A DNA stretch of 64,000 nt. Source: Kibdelosporangium aridum (GTDB lineage: Bacteria > Actinomycetota > Actinomycetes > Mycobacteriales > Pseudonocardiaceae). The notes under the pieces were generated by a model. The model made no database searches, was not told the origin of the DNA, and saw only the letters and a list, made by a program, of their open reading frames with translations. This document shows, piece by piece, positions 9,066-17,747 of the stretch (position 1 is the first letter of the stretch; every line of letters begins with the position of its first letter). The DNA is taken from the NCBI RefSeq assembly GCF_900176515.1, contig NZ_FWXV01000006.1:593422-657421 (forward strand), read 5' to 3'. A program made the position numbers and the translations under genes.

Positions 9066-9119
9066 GTAACGATTCGACCGCGACAGAGATGGGGACCAGG
9101 CAGGAAACGCGCTCGTAAC
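9066..9119. promoter_or_regulatory. Candidate GlnR-binding site upstream of amtB
   Basis: About 100 bp before the amtB start, GAAAC at 9104-9108 is followed after exactly six bases by GTAAC at 9115-9119, matching the alternating a/b half-sites of the actinobacterial nitrogen regulator GlnR. A lone GTAAC half-site lies at 9066-9070. amtB-glnB-glnD is a classical GlnR target in actinomycetes, which supports the reading. No further half-sites in phase are clear. Confidence 0.45.
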
Positions 9120-9220
9120 AATGCATGTCGCACAGTTCACAGCGGCGAAACGCGCGGTGCCATCTCAGGAAACACCGCTTATCGATCCTGCCGGAGCAAA
9201 ACACAGCACGGGAGGACGAT

Positions 9221-10582
9221 GTGAACGCAGGAGACACAGCCTGGATCCTGGCTAGTGCCGCCCTGGTCATGTTGATGACACCAGGGCTCGCGTTCTTCTA
9301 CGGCGGCATGGTCCGCTCGAAGAGCGTGCTCAACATGCTCATGATGAACTTCATCGCGCTTGGCGTAGTCGGAGTTCTGTGGGTGCTCTACGGCTACTCG
9401 TTCGCGTTCGGCAACGACGCGTTCGGCGGCCTGGTGGGCAACCTCGACAACGTCGGGCTCGAAGGGACGATCGGTGCCGTCTCCGGTACCGCCCCCACCC
9501 CTGAGGATCCGGCTGGTCACCAGTACCCGGTGCTCGCGTTCGTGATGTTCCAGCTGATGTTCGCGATCATCACGGTCGCCCTGATCTCCGGTGCGATCGC
9601 CGACCGGACCAAGTTCTGGGCGTGGACGATCTTCGCCGGGCTGTGGGCGACCATCGTCTACTTCCCGGTGGCGCACTGGGTCTTCGCGTTCTCCTCGTCC
9701 GACGGTTCGGTGGTCGGCGGCTGGATCGCCAACCAGCTCAAGGCGTTGGACTTCGCCGGTGGTACGGCCGTGCACATCAACGCCGGTGCCGCCGCTCTCG
9801 CGCTGGTGATCGTGCTGGGCAAGCGGACCGGCTGGCCGCGGGAGACCGGCCGTCCGCACAACGTGCCGTTCGTGTTGCTGGGCGCCAGCCTGCTGTGGTT
9901 CGGCTGGTACGGCTTCAACGCCGGTTCGGCCCTGGGCGCCAACCAGACCGCCGCCGTCGCGTTCACCACGACGACTGTGGCCACCGCCGCCGCGGTCATC
10001 GGCTGGCTGCTCGTCGAGCAGATCAAGTACGGCAAGCCGACCACCCTCGGCGCCGCGTCCGGTGCGGTCGCCGGTCTGGTCGCGATCACACCGGCAGCCG
10101 GTTTCGTCAGCCCGCTTGGCGCGTTGGCCATCGGTGTCATCGCCGGTGTGCTGTGTGCGCTCGCGGTGAGCCTCAAGTTCAAGTTCGGCTTCGACGACTC
10201 GCTCGACGTCGTCGGCGTGCACCTGGTCGGTGGTCTGGTCGGCACCCTGCTGGTCGGCCTGTTCTCGACCACTTCGGTGAACTCCGCGGGCGCCGACGGT
10301 CTGTTCTACGGCGGTGGCTTCGCCCAACTGGGTAAGCAGGCGGTCGCTGCCGGCGCGGTTCTGGCGTACTCCTTCGTGGTCACCCTTATCCTCGGGTTCC
10401 TGATCAAGGTCACCATCGGGTTCCGGGCGTCCAAGGAGGACGAGGTCTCCGGTGTCGATGAGGCGCTGCACGCCGAGAGCGCCTACGACTTCGGTGGTTT
10501 GGGCGGTGGCGGCGGGTCGAGCAACTCCGTCAAGCCCACTGGCGCACACTCCGCGGCTTCCCTTGAGGAGAGCAAGGCATGA
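9221..10582 (+). CDS. amtB: Ammonium transporter AmtB
   Basis: Channel-type NH4+/NH3 transporter in the cytoplasmic membrane. GTG 9221 sits four bases behind GGAGGA; the frame is open further upstream but lacks a comparable site. The 453-residue product has about eleven hydrophobic helices and family landmarks: TPGLAFFYGGMVR in helix 1, DFAGGTAVHINAG with the first pore His, LLWFGWYGFNAGSALG, and GVHLVGGLVGTLLVGLF with the second pore His. It overlaps glnB by 4 bp (ATGA); the PII protein is expected to gate it. Confidence 0.96.
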   Translation: MNAGDTAWILASAALVMLMTPGLAFFYGGMVRSKSVLNMLMMNFIALGVVGVLWVLYGYSFAFGNDAFGGLVGNLDNVGLEGTIGAVSGTAPTPEDPAGHQYPVLAFVMFQLMFAIITVALISGAIADRTKFWAWTIFAGLWATIVYFPVAHWVFAFSSSDGSVVGGWIANQLKALDFAGGTAVHINAGAAALALVIVLGKRTGWPRETGRPHNVPFVLLGASLLWFGWYGFNAGSALGANQTAAVAFTTTTVATAAAVIGWLLVEQIKYGKPTTLGAASGAVAGLVAITPAAGFVSPLGALAIGVIAGVLCALAVSLKFKFGFDDSLDVVGVHLVGGLVGTLLVGLFSTTSVNSAGADGLFYGGGFAQLGKQAVAAGAVLAYSFVVTLILGFLIKVTIGFRASKEDEVSGVDEALHAESAYDFGGLGGGGGSSNSVKPTGAHSAASLEESKA

Positions 10583-10917
10583 AACTCGTAACCGCGATCA
10601 TCAAGCCGTTCACCCTTGACGACGTCAAAGCAGCGCTCGAGCAGTTGGGTGTGCTCGGCATGACGGTCAGCGAGGTCCGTGGCTACGGCAGGCAGAAGGG
10701 CCACACCGAGGTCTACCGCGGTGCCGAGTACGCGGTGGACTTCGTGCAGAAGGTGCGCATCGAGGTCCTCACCGACGACGCGGCCGTGGACAAGGTGGTC
10801 GACGCCGTCGTGGAGGCGGCGCGGACAGGCAAGATCGGTGACGGCAAGGTCTGGGTCACGCCGGTGGACACCATTGTCCGGGTGCGCACCGGGGAACGTG
10901 GGACTGACGCCCTCTAG
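10579..10917 (+). CDS. glnB: Nitrogen regulatory protein PII
   Basis: Trimeric signal protein that reports 2-oxoglutarate, ATP and ADP status and controls AmtB and nitrogen regulation. Exactly 112 residues, the classical PII length. The T-loop carries Tyr46 and Tyr51 (EVYRGAEYAVDF); Tyr51 is the covalent modification site. The C-terminal GDGKVWVTPVD and VRTGERG segments form the nucleotide site. It lies between amtB and glnD with an ATGA overlap, as in other actinomycetes (often named glnK there). Confidence 0.97.
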   Translation: MKLVTAIIKPFTLDDVKAALEQLGVLGMTVSEVRGYGRQKGHTEVYRGAEYAVDFVQKVRIEVLTDDAAVDKVVDAVVEAARTGKIGDGKVWVTPVDTIVRVRTGERGTDAL

Positions 10918-10928
10918 GAATCAGCACT

Positions 10929-13292
10929 GTGAATTCCGCGGGGGAAGTCCCGTCGGCTGCTGATCTCGTGCAGGCCCGCGACCGGTTGCTCAAACCGGTC
11001 GCGGGCCAGCGCAGGCTCACGCCCGACGCGCTTCGCGAAGCACTGACCGATCTGCACGAGTTCTGGCTGACCGCGCACGCGGCCCAAGCCGGAATCGGCG
11101 CGGACCAGGGGGTCGCGCTGGTCGCGGTCGGCGGTCTCGGCAGGAGGGAACTCGTGCCGTACGCCGACCTCGATCTGCTGTTGGTTCATGAAGGCCGCAG
11201 CGGTGCTGTCACTGAACTGGCCGAGCAACTGTGGTATCCACTGTGGAATTCGGGGATCGGCCTCGACCACTCGGTCCGCACCGTCGGCGAGGCGCTTGAC
11301 GTCGCCGCCAGCGACTTGCGGACAGCGGTCGGCCTGCTGGACGTCCGGTTGATCGCGGGGGATGAGCAAGTCGCCGAGCGGCTGGCTGTCTCCGCCCGTG
11401 ACCGGTGGCGGACCGGTGCCCGCAAACGAGTTCCGGCGCTGGCCGAGGACGCGCGGGCACGCTGGCAACGCAGCGGGGAAGTGGCCCACTGGGTCGAACC
11501 GGATCTCAAGCACGGCCGTGGCGGCCTGCGGGATGTGGGCCTGTTGCGGGCCTTGGCCGCGGCCCAGCTGATCGACCGGCCGAGCGACGAACTCACCCAG
11601 GCGCACCGGCTGTTGCTGGACGTCCGGACCGAGTTCCGGCGGATCGTCCGGCGCGCCAACGACGTCCTGCGTGCTCAGGACGCCGACGACGTCGCCGCCG
11701 CGTTGGACAAGGGCGATCGTTTCGACTTGGCCCGTGCGCTATCCGGGGCGGGCCGGACCGTGGCGTACGCCCTCGATGTCGCCTTGCGCGGGGTCGCCTC
11801 CGAAGGACCTCGCCGAGTGCTCAGCAGGCTCAGACGCGGGCCGGAACGTCGACCGCTCGACGAAGGCGTTGTCTTGCATGGCAACGAGGTCACATTGGCT
11901 CGCGACGCCGAGCCGACCCGTGATCCCGCGCTGCTGCTCCGGGTCGCGGCAGCGGCGGCGCGTACTGGAAACCCGATTTCGCCGGCGACTTTGCAGCGGC
12001 TTGCCGAGACAGCACCCGAACCTCGTTCTCCGTGGCCAGTGCAGGCACGTGACGAGCTGATCGCGTTGCTGGGGGCGGGAGACGGCCTTATCGACGTGAT
12101 CGAGGCGTTGGACCGCACGGGGTTGTGGGCTCGGCTGTTCCCGGAGTGGGGCGCGGTCCGCGACCTGCCGCCACGGGACGCGGCACATAAGTGGACCGTC
12201 GACCGTCATCTCGTGCAGACCACAGCGCACGCCAGCAGGCTCGTCACCCGGGTCGCCCGGCCGGACCTGCTGCTCCTCGGTGCGCTGCTGCACGACATCG
12301 GCAAGGGCAGGCGTGCCGACCACTCCGAAGTCGGTGCGGCACTGGCCAATCAGGTCGGTGAACGCCTCGGGCTGTCCAAACAGGACGTGGATACGCTGTC
12401 CGCGATGGTCCGCCATCACTTGCTGTTGCCGGACACCGCGACGCGGCGGGACGTCGCCGACGAGGCCACGATCGTCCGGGTCTCCGAAACCCTCGGCGGC
12501 GACTCGGTGTTGCTGGATCTGTTGCACGCCTTGGCCGAAGCCGACTCATTGGCGACCGGTCCGGGCGTGTGGACGGAGTGGAAGGCCGCATTGATCGGCG
12601 ATCTGGTCGCCAACAGCCGCCGCGCGATGGCGGGCGAGCCGATCCCCAGGCCCGACCCGCTCGACTCGCCACACCGGGCCCGTGCGGAAGCCGTTGCCGC
12701 GTCAGGAAAACACGACGTCGACGTGGAAGCGTCCGGCCGGGTCGCGACCATCACGGTCTTCGCTCCCGACCGGCCGGGTCTGTTGTCAAGGGCTGCGGGC
12801 GTGCTCGCGTTGAACTCCCTGGAAGTGCACGCGGCGAGCGTCGACTCGTACGCCGGGATCGCGGTCGACGTGTTCACCGCGTCGCCACGGTTCGGCTCAT
12901 TGCCCAACGAGTCATTGCTGCGTGAGCAAATGGGTCTGGCGCTGTCCGGCAAGTTGAAGCTCGCGGACCGGCTGGCGGACAAGGAACGTGACTACGGCGG
13001 TCAGCCGCAGGACGCGCCCGAGCCACGAGTGCTCTGGTTCGACGACGAGGCAGGCAATGACTACCCGGGCGCGGTCGTGCTCGAACTGCGTGCCGCGGAC
13101 CGCATCGGACTGCTTTACCGCATCGCGGAAGCGCTGGAGCGATGTGGTGCCGACGTGTTGTGGGCCCGCGCCGCTACTCTGGGTGCCACGGCCGTCGACT
13201 CGTTCTGCATCCGGGCGGCCGACGGCGGCGAGTTCTCCGCCGCCAGCAGGCAGGAGCTGGCCGAAGCCGTTCGCCTGGCGGCTATTACCTGA
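10929..13292 (+). CDS. glnD: PII uridylyl/adenylyltransferase GlnD
   Basis: Bifunctional enzyme that modifies and demodifies PII in response to nitrogen status; in actinobacteria the added group is AMP. The 787-residue protein shows a nucleotidyltransferase domain with the GG...DLD signature (VAVGGLGRRELVPYADLDLLLVHE, reported here as two joined motifs around residues 55-80), an HD domain (LLHDIGKG, DHSEVG, about residues 455-475) and two C-terminal ACT domains (from about 605 and 715). GTG 10929 starts 11 bp after glnB. Confidence 0.95.
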   Translation: MNSAGEVPSAADLVQARDRLLKPVAGQRRLTPDALREALTDLHEFWLTAHAAQAGIGADQGVALVAVGGLGRRELVPYADLDLLLVHEGRSGAVTELAEQLWYPLWNSGIGLDHSVRTVGEALDVAASDLRTAVGLLDVRLIAGDEQVAERLAVSARDRWRTGARKRVPALAEDARARWQRSGEVAHWVEPDLKHGRGGLRDVGLLRALAAAQLIDRPSDELTQAHRLLLDVRTEFRRIVRRANDVLRAQDADDVAAALDKGDRFDLARALSGAGRTVAYALDVALRGVASEGPRRVLSRLRRGPERRPLDEGVVLHGNEVTLARDAEPTRDPALLLRVAAAAARTGNPISPATLQRLAETAPEPRSPWPVQARDELIALLGAGDGLIDVIEALDRTGLWARLFPEWGAVRDLPPRDAAHKWTVDRHLVQTTAHASRLVTRVARPDLLLLGALLHDIGKGRRADHSEVGAALANQVGERLGLSKQDVDTLSAMVRHHLLLPDTATRRDVADEATIVRVSETLGGDSVLLDLLHALAEADSLATGPGVWTEWKAALIGDLVANSRRAMAGEPIPRPDPLDSPHRARAEAVAASGKHDVDVEASGRVATITVFAPDRPGLLSRAAGVLALNSLEVHAASVDSYAGIAVDVFTASPRFGSLPNESLLREQMGLALSGKLKLADRLADKERDYGGQPQDAPEPRVLWFDDEAGNDYPGAVVLELRAADRIGLLYRIAEALERCGADVLWARAATLGATAVDSFCIRAADGGEFSAASRQELAEAVRLAAIT

Positions 13293-13474
13293 ACCAGTTG
13301 AGTAGTCCTACGCACCCCTATTCGGGGGCCTTCACGCTGCCGGCACACCCCTGTTGAGCGGCAGTCTTGTCCTTGTCACGAGGAGGCAGGTGCGAGAGGG
13401 GACACGGAGCAGGAGGGAACCGTCCGGACGGGGGCCGGGCGGTGGCCGTGACCGCGGGTGCTTGCTCGGACCGT

Positions 13475-13521
13475 GAACCGCCCGGCTGGCCCATCGAGGG
13501 GTAGGGCCTACCGGGCGGTTC
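13475..13521. terminator. Strong stem-loop, probable two-way terminator
   Basis: GAACCGCCCGG at 13475-13485 pairs perfectly with CCGGGCGGTTC at 13511-13521, giving 11 base pairs, mostly GC. Inside it, GGCCC (13488-13492) pairs with GGGCC (13504-13508), leaving an 11-base loop. No U-tract follows, which is common for actinobacterial terminators. It lies between the convergent glnD and exonuclease genes. Confidence 0.6.
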
Positions 13522-13541
13522 TCAGCGTTCATGCCCACCGC

Positions 13542-13607
13542 GTGTCCACCACTCCAGCACGCCGTGTCCACCGTTGCAGCACCCCGAGACGCACTTTCCA
13601 GCACACC
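13542..13607. repeat. Three imperfect 22-bp tandem repeats
   Basis: Units at 13542-13563, 13564-13585 and 13586-13607. The first two begin GTGTCCACC; all three share a CAGCAC core near position 14-19 of the unit. The array ends ten bases before the exonuclease stop codon. Confidence 0.6.
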
Positions 13608-13617
13608 GAGTTCGCGG

Positions 13618-14199
13618 CTAGTACTCCTCGGTCATCAGCTTCCCGAACATCTCACCTTGCTCGATCGCGTCGTCCAGCGCGTTGTGCGTGTGCTTCCGAT
13701 TCGAGAGCAAGCGCTTGGGCATGGTCCCCTTGGCCACCCCGCTGATCGGGCGCCCGGCCCGAGCGGCGAAATACGTCTTCATGTCCAGGCACCGGGAGTG
13801 ACCGAACGGGCTCGACCCGGTGAAGCGCATCACGTACCAGTACGTGAACATCCAGTCGAAGCTCGCCGGGTACGCGGTGAACACCGCGGCCGCGGGCCCG
13901 GAGACCTCCTTGACCCACGCCGCGAAGTCCCGCATCGCGCCCGCGGGCTCGGCGCCCGATTTGACCAGGAGGGCACGGTCCAGCCCGCTGACCGCCAACG
14001 CCTCGGGCACGAACTGGTCGCTGATCGGTCTTAGCTCCCGGTAGAACGTCTGGACCTCGGGATCCACCGGGGTGAACACGTCGCCGTCATGCCGCCCGGC
14101 GACGCACGCACCCAGCGAGATCATCGAGTAAGGACCCGGAATCGGACCGTCGGCTTCGACGTCGACTGAGATGTAGACACTGGCCTTTGCCACATGCAC
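13618..14199 (-). CDS. DEDDh-type 3'-5' exonuclease
   Basis: A 193-residue RNase T/DnaQ-fold exonuclease. The DEDD motifs are visible: Asp-Val-Glu in ISVDVEADG near the N-terminus (Exo I), Asp in PASFDWMFTYWY (Exo II) and His...Asp in HTHNALDDAIEQG (Exo III, with the h-type histidine). There is no polymerase domain and no signal peptide, so it probably trims RNA or DNA in the cytoplasm. It runs divergently from ffh. Confidence 0.85.
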   Translation of the reverse strand: MHVAKASVYISVDVEADGPIPGPYSMISLGACVAGRHDGDVFTPVDPEVQTFYRELRPISDQFVPEALAVSGLDRALLVKSGAEPAGAMRDFAAWVKEVSGPAAAVFTAYPASFDWMFTYWYVMRFTGSSPFGHSRCLDMKTYFAARAGRPISGVAKGTMPKRLLSNRKHTHNALDDAIEQGEMFGKLMTEEY

Positions 14200-14257
14200 A
14201 TTTTCCCGCGACTACCCTGGTGGTGATACCCACGACATGCCTGGGAGTGCCGTACCC

Positions 14258-15802
14258 GTGTTCGACACCCTTTCCGACCGGCTCACATCGGTCCTGCAGA
14301 ACCTGCGTTCCAAGGGGCGACTGACTGACGCGGACATCGACTCCACCGCGCGCGAGATCCGCATCGCGCTGCTGGAGGCCGACGTCGCGCTGCCGGTCGT
14401 GCGTGCGTTCATCGCGCAGATCAAGGAGCGCGCGAAGGGTGCGGAGGTCTCCGCGGCGCTCAACCCCGCGCAGCAGGTCGTCAAGATCGTCAACGAGGAG
14501 CTCATCGCCATCCTCGGCGGGGAGACCCGCAGGCTGCAGTTCGCCAAGCAGCCACCGACCGTGATCATGCTCGCCGGTCTGCAGGGCTCCGGTAAGACCA
14601 CGCTCGCGGGCAAGCTGGCCCGCTGGCTGAGGGAGCAGAACCACGCGCCGATGCTGGTCGCGTGTGACCTCCAGCGGCCCAACGCGGTCACCCAGCTGCA
14701 GGTGGTCGGTGAGCGCGCCGGTGTGCCGGTGTTCGCTCCTGAGCCTGGCAACGGCGTCGGCGACCCGGTCGACGTCGCCCGCCGGGCCATCGACGAGGCC
14801 AAGCGTGCCCAGCACGACGTGGTCATCGTCGACACCGCCGGCCGGTTGGGTGTCGACGAGGAGCTGATGAAGCAGGCCGCCGACATCCGGGACGCGGTCC
14901 AGCCCGACGAGGTCCTGTTCGTCGTCGACGCGATGATCGGTCAGGACGCGGTCACCACGGCCGAGGCGTTCCGCGACGGCGTCGGCTTCTCCGGTGTCGT
15001 GCTCACCAAGCTCGACGGTGACGCCCGCGGTGGTGCCGCGCTGTCGGTCCGGCACGTCACCGGCCAGCCGATCATGTTCGCGTCCAACGGCGAGAAGCTC
15101 GAGGACTTCGACGCGTTCCACCCCGACCGGATGGCCAGCCGCATCCTGGGCATGGGTGACGTGCTGTCGCTGATCGAGTCGGCCGAGAAGGTCTTCGACC
15201 AGCAGCAGGCCCAGCAGGCGGCGGAGAAGCTCACCGCGGGCCAGCTCACCCTGGAGGACTTCCTCGAGCAGATGCTCGCGGTGCGCAAGATGGGCCCGAT
15301 CGGCAACCTGCTCGGCATGCTGCCCGGCGGCGCGCAGATGAAGGAAGCCGCGGCCAACATCGACGACAAGCACCTGGACCGGCTGCAGGCGATCATCCGC
15401 GGTATGACCCCGGCGGAACGGGCCGACCCCAAGATCATCAACGCTTCCCGCCGTGCGCGCATCGCCACCGGCTCCGGTGTCCGGGTCGCCGAGGTCAACG
15501 ACCTGGTGAACCGGTTCTTCGAGGCCCGCAAGATGATGCAGCAGATGGCCGGCCGGTTCGGCTTCGGCGGCGGTGGCGGCGGGATGAGCCGCAAGCAGAA
15601 GAAGGACGCGCGCAAGAAGGGCCGCAAGGTCAAGGGCAAGGGCAACCTGCCCGCGCTGCCCGGCTTCCCACAGGGCGCGCCGGACCTGTCCAAGATGCCG
15701 CCCGGCCTCAACCAGCTCCCGCCCGGCCTCTCCGGTCTTGACCAGCTGCCGCCCGGCTTCGACCCGTCCAAGCTGAAGTTCCCGAAGAACAAGGACAAGT
15801 GA
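14258..15802 (+). CDS. ffh: Signal recognition particle protein Ffh
   Basis: GTPase that delivers ribosomes making membrane proteins to FtsY. The N domain begins FDTLSDRLTSVLQNLR. The G domain has the P-loop GLQGSGKTT, the DTAGRL motif and TKLDGDARGG. The Met-rich M domain follows (MLPGGAQMKEAAANI, MMQQMAGRFGFGG), with a basic Gly-rich tail and Pro-Gly-Leu repeats. GTG 14258 is favoured because GGGAG lies ten bases upstream; ATG 14237 is an in-frame alternative. Product 514 residues. Confidence 0.96.
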   Translation: MFDTLSDRLTSVLQNLRSKGRLTDADIDSTAREIRIALLEADVALPVVRAFIAQIKERAKGAEVSAALNPAQQVVKIVNEELIAILGGETRRLQFAKQPPTVIMLAGLQGSGKTTLAGKLARWLREQNHAPMLVACDLQRPNAVTQLQVVGERAGVPVFAPEPGNGVGDPVDVARRAIDEAKRAQHDVVIVDTAGRLGVDEELMKQAADIRDAVQPDEVLFVVDAMIGQDAVTTAEAFRDGVGFSGVVLTKLDGDARGGAALSVRHVTGQPIMFASNGEKLEDFDAFHPDRMASRILGMGDVLSLIESAEKVFDQQQAQQAAEKLTAGQLTLEDFLEQMLAVRKMGPIGNLLGMLPGGAQMKEAAANIDDKHLDRLQAIIRGMTPAERADPKIINASRRARIATGSGVRVAEVNDLVNRFFEARKMMQQMAGRFGFGGGGGGMSRKQKKDARKKGRKVKGKGNLPALPGFPQGAPDLSKMPPGLNQLPPGLSGLDQLPPGFDPSKLKFPKNKDK

Positions 15803-16872
15803 CCGCGCTGCACCTGCGGGGAGTCGTGCTCCCCGGCGAAGAGACCCGTGACCTCTGGGTGGTCAACGGCCGGATCCGGTTCACGCCGGTGCCGCACGCG
15901 GAAACGGTGGTCGACGGCGGGTTCCTGGTGCCTGGGCTGGTGGACGCGCACTGCCACATCGGGATCTCGCCGTCGGGCAACCCGACCCTCGAGGAAGCAG
16001 CCGAGCAGGCCGAGATCGACCGTGACAGCGGCGCGTTGCTCGTACGTGACTGCGGCTCGCCGATCGACACCAGGCCGTTGCAGGAACGCCTCGACCTGCC
16101 GCGGATCGTCCGCGCGGGCAGGCATATCAGCAGGCCCAAGCGCTACATCCGGTATCTCGGCGTCGAGCTCGAAGACCCTTCGCAACTGCCGGACGCCGTG
16201 GCCGAGCAGGCCGCGTACGGCGACGGCTGGGTGAAGCTCGTCGGTGACTGGATCGACCGGTCTGTCGGCGATCTGGCGCCGCTCTGGCCGGACGACGTAC
16301 TGGCCAAGGCCATCAAGGTGGCCCACGACGCCGGCGCGCGCGTGACCGCGCACGTGTTCGGGGAAGACGCCATTCCAGGCCTGCTCGCGGCCGGAATCGA
16401 CTGCATCGAGCACGGCACCGGGCTGACCGCGGACACCATCGCGACGATGGCCTCGTCCGGCGCGGCGCTCGTGCCGACGCTGATCAACATCGAGCTCTTC
16501 CCTGACCTCGCGGCGAATGCGACGAAATATCCGATCTACGCGGCGCATATGAGGCAGTTGCACGCTTCGGTCCGCGACACCGTGCGGATGGCCGTCGAGG
16601 CAGGCATTTCCGTGTACGCGGGCACGGACGCGGGTGGCGGTATCGACCACGGCCGTTTGGTCGACGAGATAGAAGCCTTGCACAGCACGGGAATGAGCCG
16701 TACGGACGCACTCGCGGCCGGATCGTGGGCAGCGCGTGGCTGGTTGGGCTATTCGGGTATCGAAGACGGCTCCGCGGCCGACATCGTCGCCTATCCGGCC
16801 GATCCGCGTACCGACCTGAGCGTGCTCCGATCACCCACTCGGATTGTCTTGCGTGGTCGGATCGTGCGGTGA
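15799..16872 (+). CDS. Metal-dependent amidohydrolase
   Basis: A 357-residue amidohydrolase-superfamily enzyme of the imidazolonepropionase-like type. Metal ligands and active-site residues: HCH in VDAHCHIGIS, Lys in GWVKLVGDW, His in VTAHVFGE, His in CIEHGTGL and Asp in YAGTDAGGG. The GTG start overlaps the ffh stop (GTGA), so it is translated from the ffh mRNA although its metabolism is unrelated. The substrate is not evident from sequence. Confidence 0.85.
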   Translation: MTALHLRGVVLPGEETRDLWVVNGRIRFTPVPHAETVVDGGFLVPGLVDAHCHIGISPSGNPTLEEAAEQAEIDRDSGALLVRDCGSPIDTRPLQERLDLPRIVRAGRHISRPKRYIRYLGVELEDPSQLPDAVAEQAAYGDGWVKLVGDWIDRSVGDLAPLWPDDVLAKAIKVAHDAGARVTAHVFGEDAIPGLLAAGIDCIEHGTGLTADTIATMASSGAALVPTLINIELFPDLAANATKYPIYAAHMRQLHASVRDTVRMAVEAGISVYAGTDAGGGIDHGRLVDEIEALHSTGMSRTDALAAGSWAARGWLGYSGIEDGSAADIVAYPADPRTDLSVLRSPTRIVLRGRIVR

Positions 16873-16901
16873 CACGCCGAATTGCTCGGTGACACGCCGA
16901 A
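16867..16901. repeat. 15-bp direct repeat over a stop codon
   Basis: CGGTGACACGCCGAA occurs at 16867-16881 and again at 16887-16901, one 20-bp step apart. The first copy includes the amidohydrolase TGA stop. It may be a local slippage duplication. Confidence 0.5.
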
Positions 16902-16976
16902 ACGCGCCGTAGTCTGCCAATCAGGCCGCGCGCACTTGCCGGAGTGCGCCGTTGATCGCGCTGTCGGAGGACGCCC

Positions 16977-17747
16977 GTGACACCACCACCGCCACGGGAG
17001 TCTGAAACAGTGGCCGCGGCACCGATCGAGCCGCCGCCCGCGCCGGACTACAGCCACAGATGGGGCATCGGCGCGTTTCTGCTCGTCGAGGCGGTCTTGC
17101 TGCTCTCGGCCGCGTTCATCAGCGCGATCCTGCAACCGAGCTCGTCGAACGAACCGGTCAGCGTGGCCACGATCGTGATCGGGTCGATCCTGCCGGTGCT
17201 GATCGCGACCGGGGTCGCGTTGCTGATCACGCGGCTGCGCGGCAACGGGCCCCGGATCGACCTGAAGTGGTCGTATTCGCGCGAGGACTTCAAGGTCGGC
17301 CTGAAGTTCGGCCTGATCGGCCTGGTGCTGACCACGGCGGCGGCGATGATCTGGACGAAGATCGTCGGCGAGGACAACGCCACGTCGGCCTTCAGCGCGT
17401 TGGTGGACAGCCGCTCGCTGCCGATCGCCGCGGGCATCGTGATGTTCCTGTACGCCTGGCTGGTCGGGCCGATCTGCGAGGAGATCATCTTCCGTGGCCT
17501 GCTGTGGGGTGCGCTGGAACGCCTCCAGTGGGGCCGCTGGACGGTTTTCGGCCTGAGCACGGCCGTGTTCGCGGTCAGCCACCTCGAACCGCTGCGGACG
17601 TCCCTGCTGATCGTGATCGGCATCCCGATCGGGCTCGCCCGGCTGTTCACCGGGCGGCTCGGCGCGAGCGTGATCGCCCACCAGGTCAACAACTTCGTGC
17701 CCGCGTTGACGGTCTTGCTCGTCTCCCTTGGAGTGATGGCCCCCTGA
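16977..17747 (+). CDS. CPBP-family intramembrane glutamic protease
   Basis: A 256-residue polytopic membrane protein with the CPBP/Rce1 (CAAX protease) signature: EE-x3-R in GPICEEIIFRGLLWGALE, then a conserved His in VFAVSHLEP and a later His in SVIAHQVNN. About seven hydrophobic segments follow a proline-rich cytoplasmic N-terminus. The start is GTG 16977, five bases behind GGAGGA. Bacterial members often act in bacteriocin immunity or peptide processing; the substrate here is unknown. Its TGA overlaps the next start (TGATG). Confidence 0.88.
   Translation: MTPPPPRESETVAAAPIEPPPAPDYSHRWGIGAFLLVEAVLLLSAAFISAILQPSSSNEPVSVATIVIGSILPVLIATGVALLITRLRGNGPRIDLKWSYSREDFKVGLKFGLIGLVLTTAAAMIWTKIVGEDNATSAFSALVDSRSLPIAAGIVMFLYAWLVGPICEEIIFRGLLWGALERLQWGRWTVFGLSTAVFAVSHLEPLRTSLLIVIGIPIGLARLFTGRLGASVIAHQVNNFVPALTVLLVSLGVMAP

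Larger units (their letters stand above)
13293..13617. other. Structured intergenic region between convergent genes
   Basis: A 325-bp gap separates the ends of glnD and the leftward exonuclease gene. I see no plausible coding frame. It holds a 12-bp perfect palindrome (CCGTCCGGACGG, 13420-13431), three copies of one pairing sequence that can form alternative hairpins (13435-13521), and three imperfect 22-bp tandem repeats (13542-13607). It could be a two-way terminator or a small structured RNA. The SRP RNA core is not present. Confidence 0.55.

Noticed and set aside
9179..10549. 456-codon open frame antisense to amtB
   Set aside because: Low-complexity Arg/Asp/Gly-rich translation, no ribosome-binding site; amtB on the other strand is certain.
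13293..13617. SRP RNA (ffs) near ffh
   Set aside because: The conserved GGAAGCAG-type core of SRP RNA is not present.
14941..16683. 580-codon open frame antisense to ffh and the amidohydrolase
   Set aside because: It spans two real genes and its composition is that of a shadow frame.
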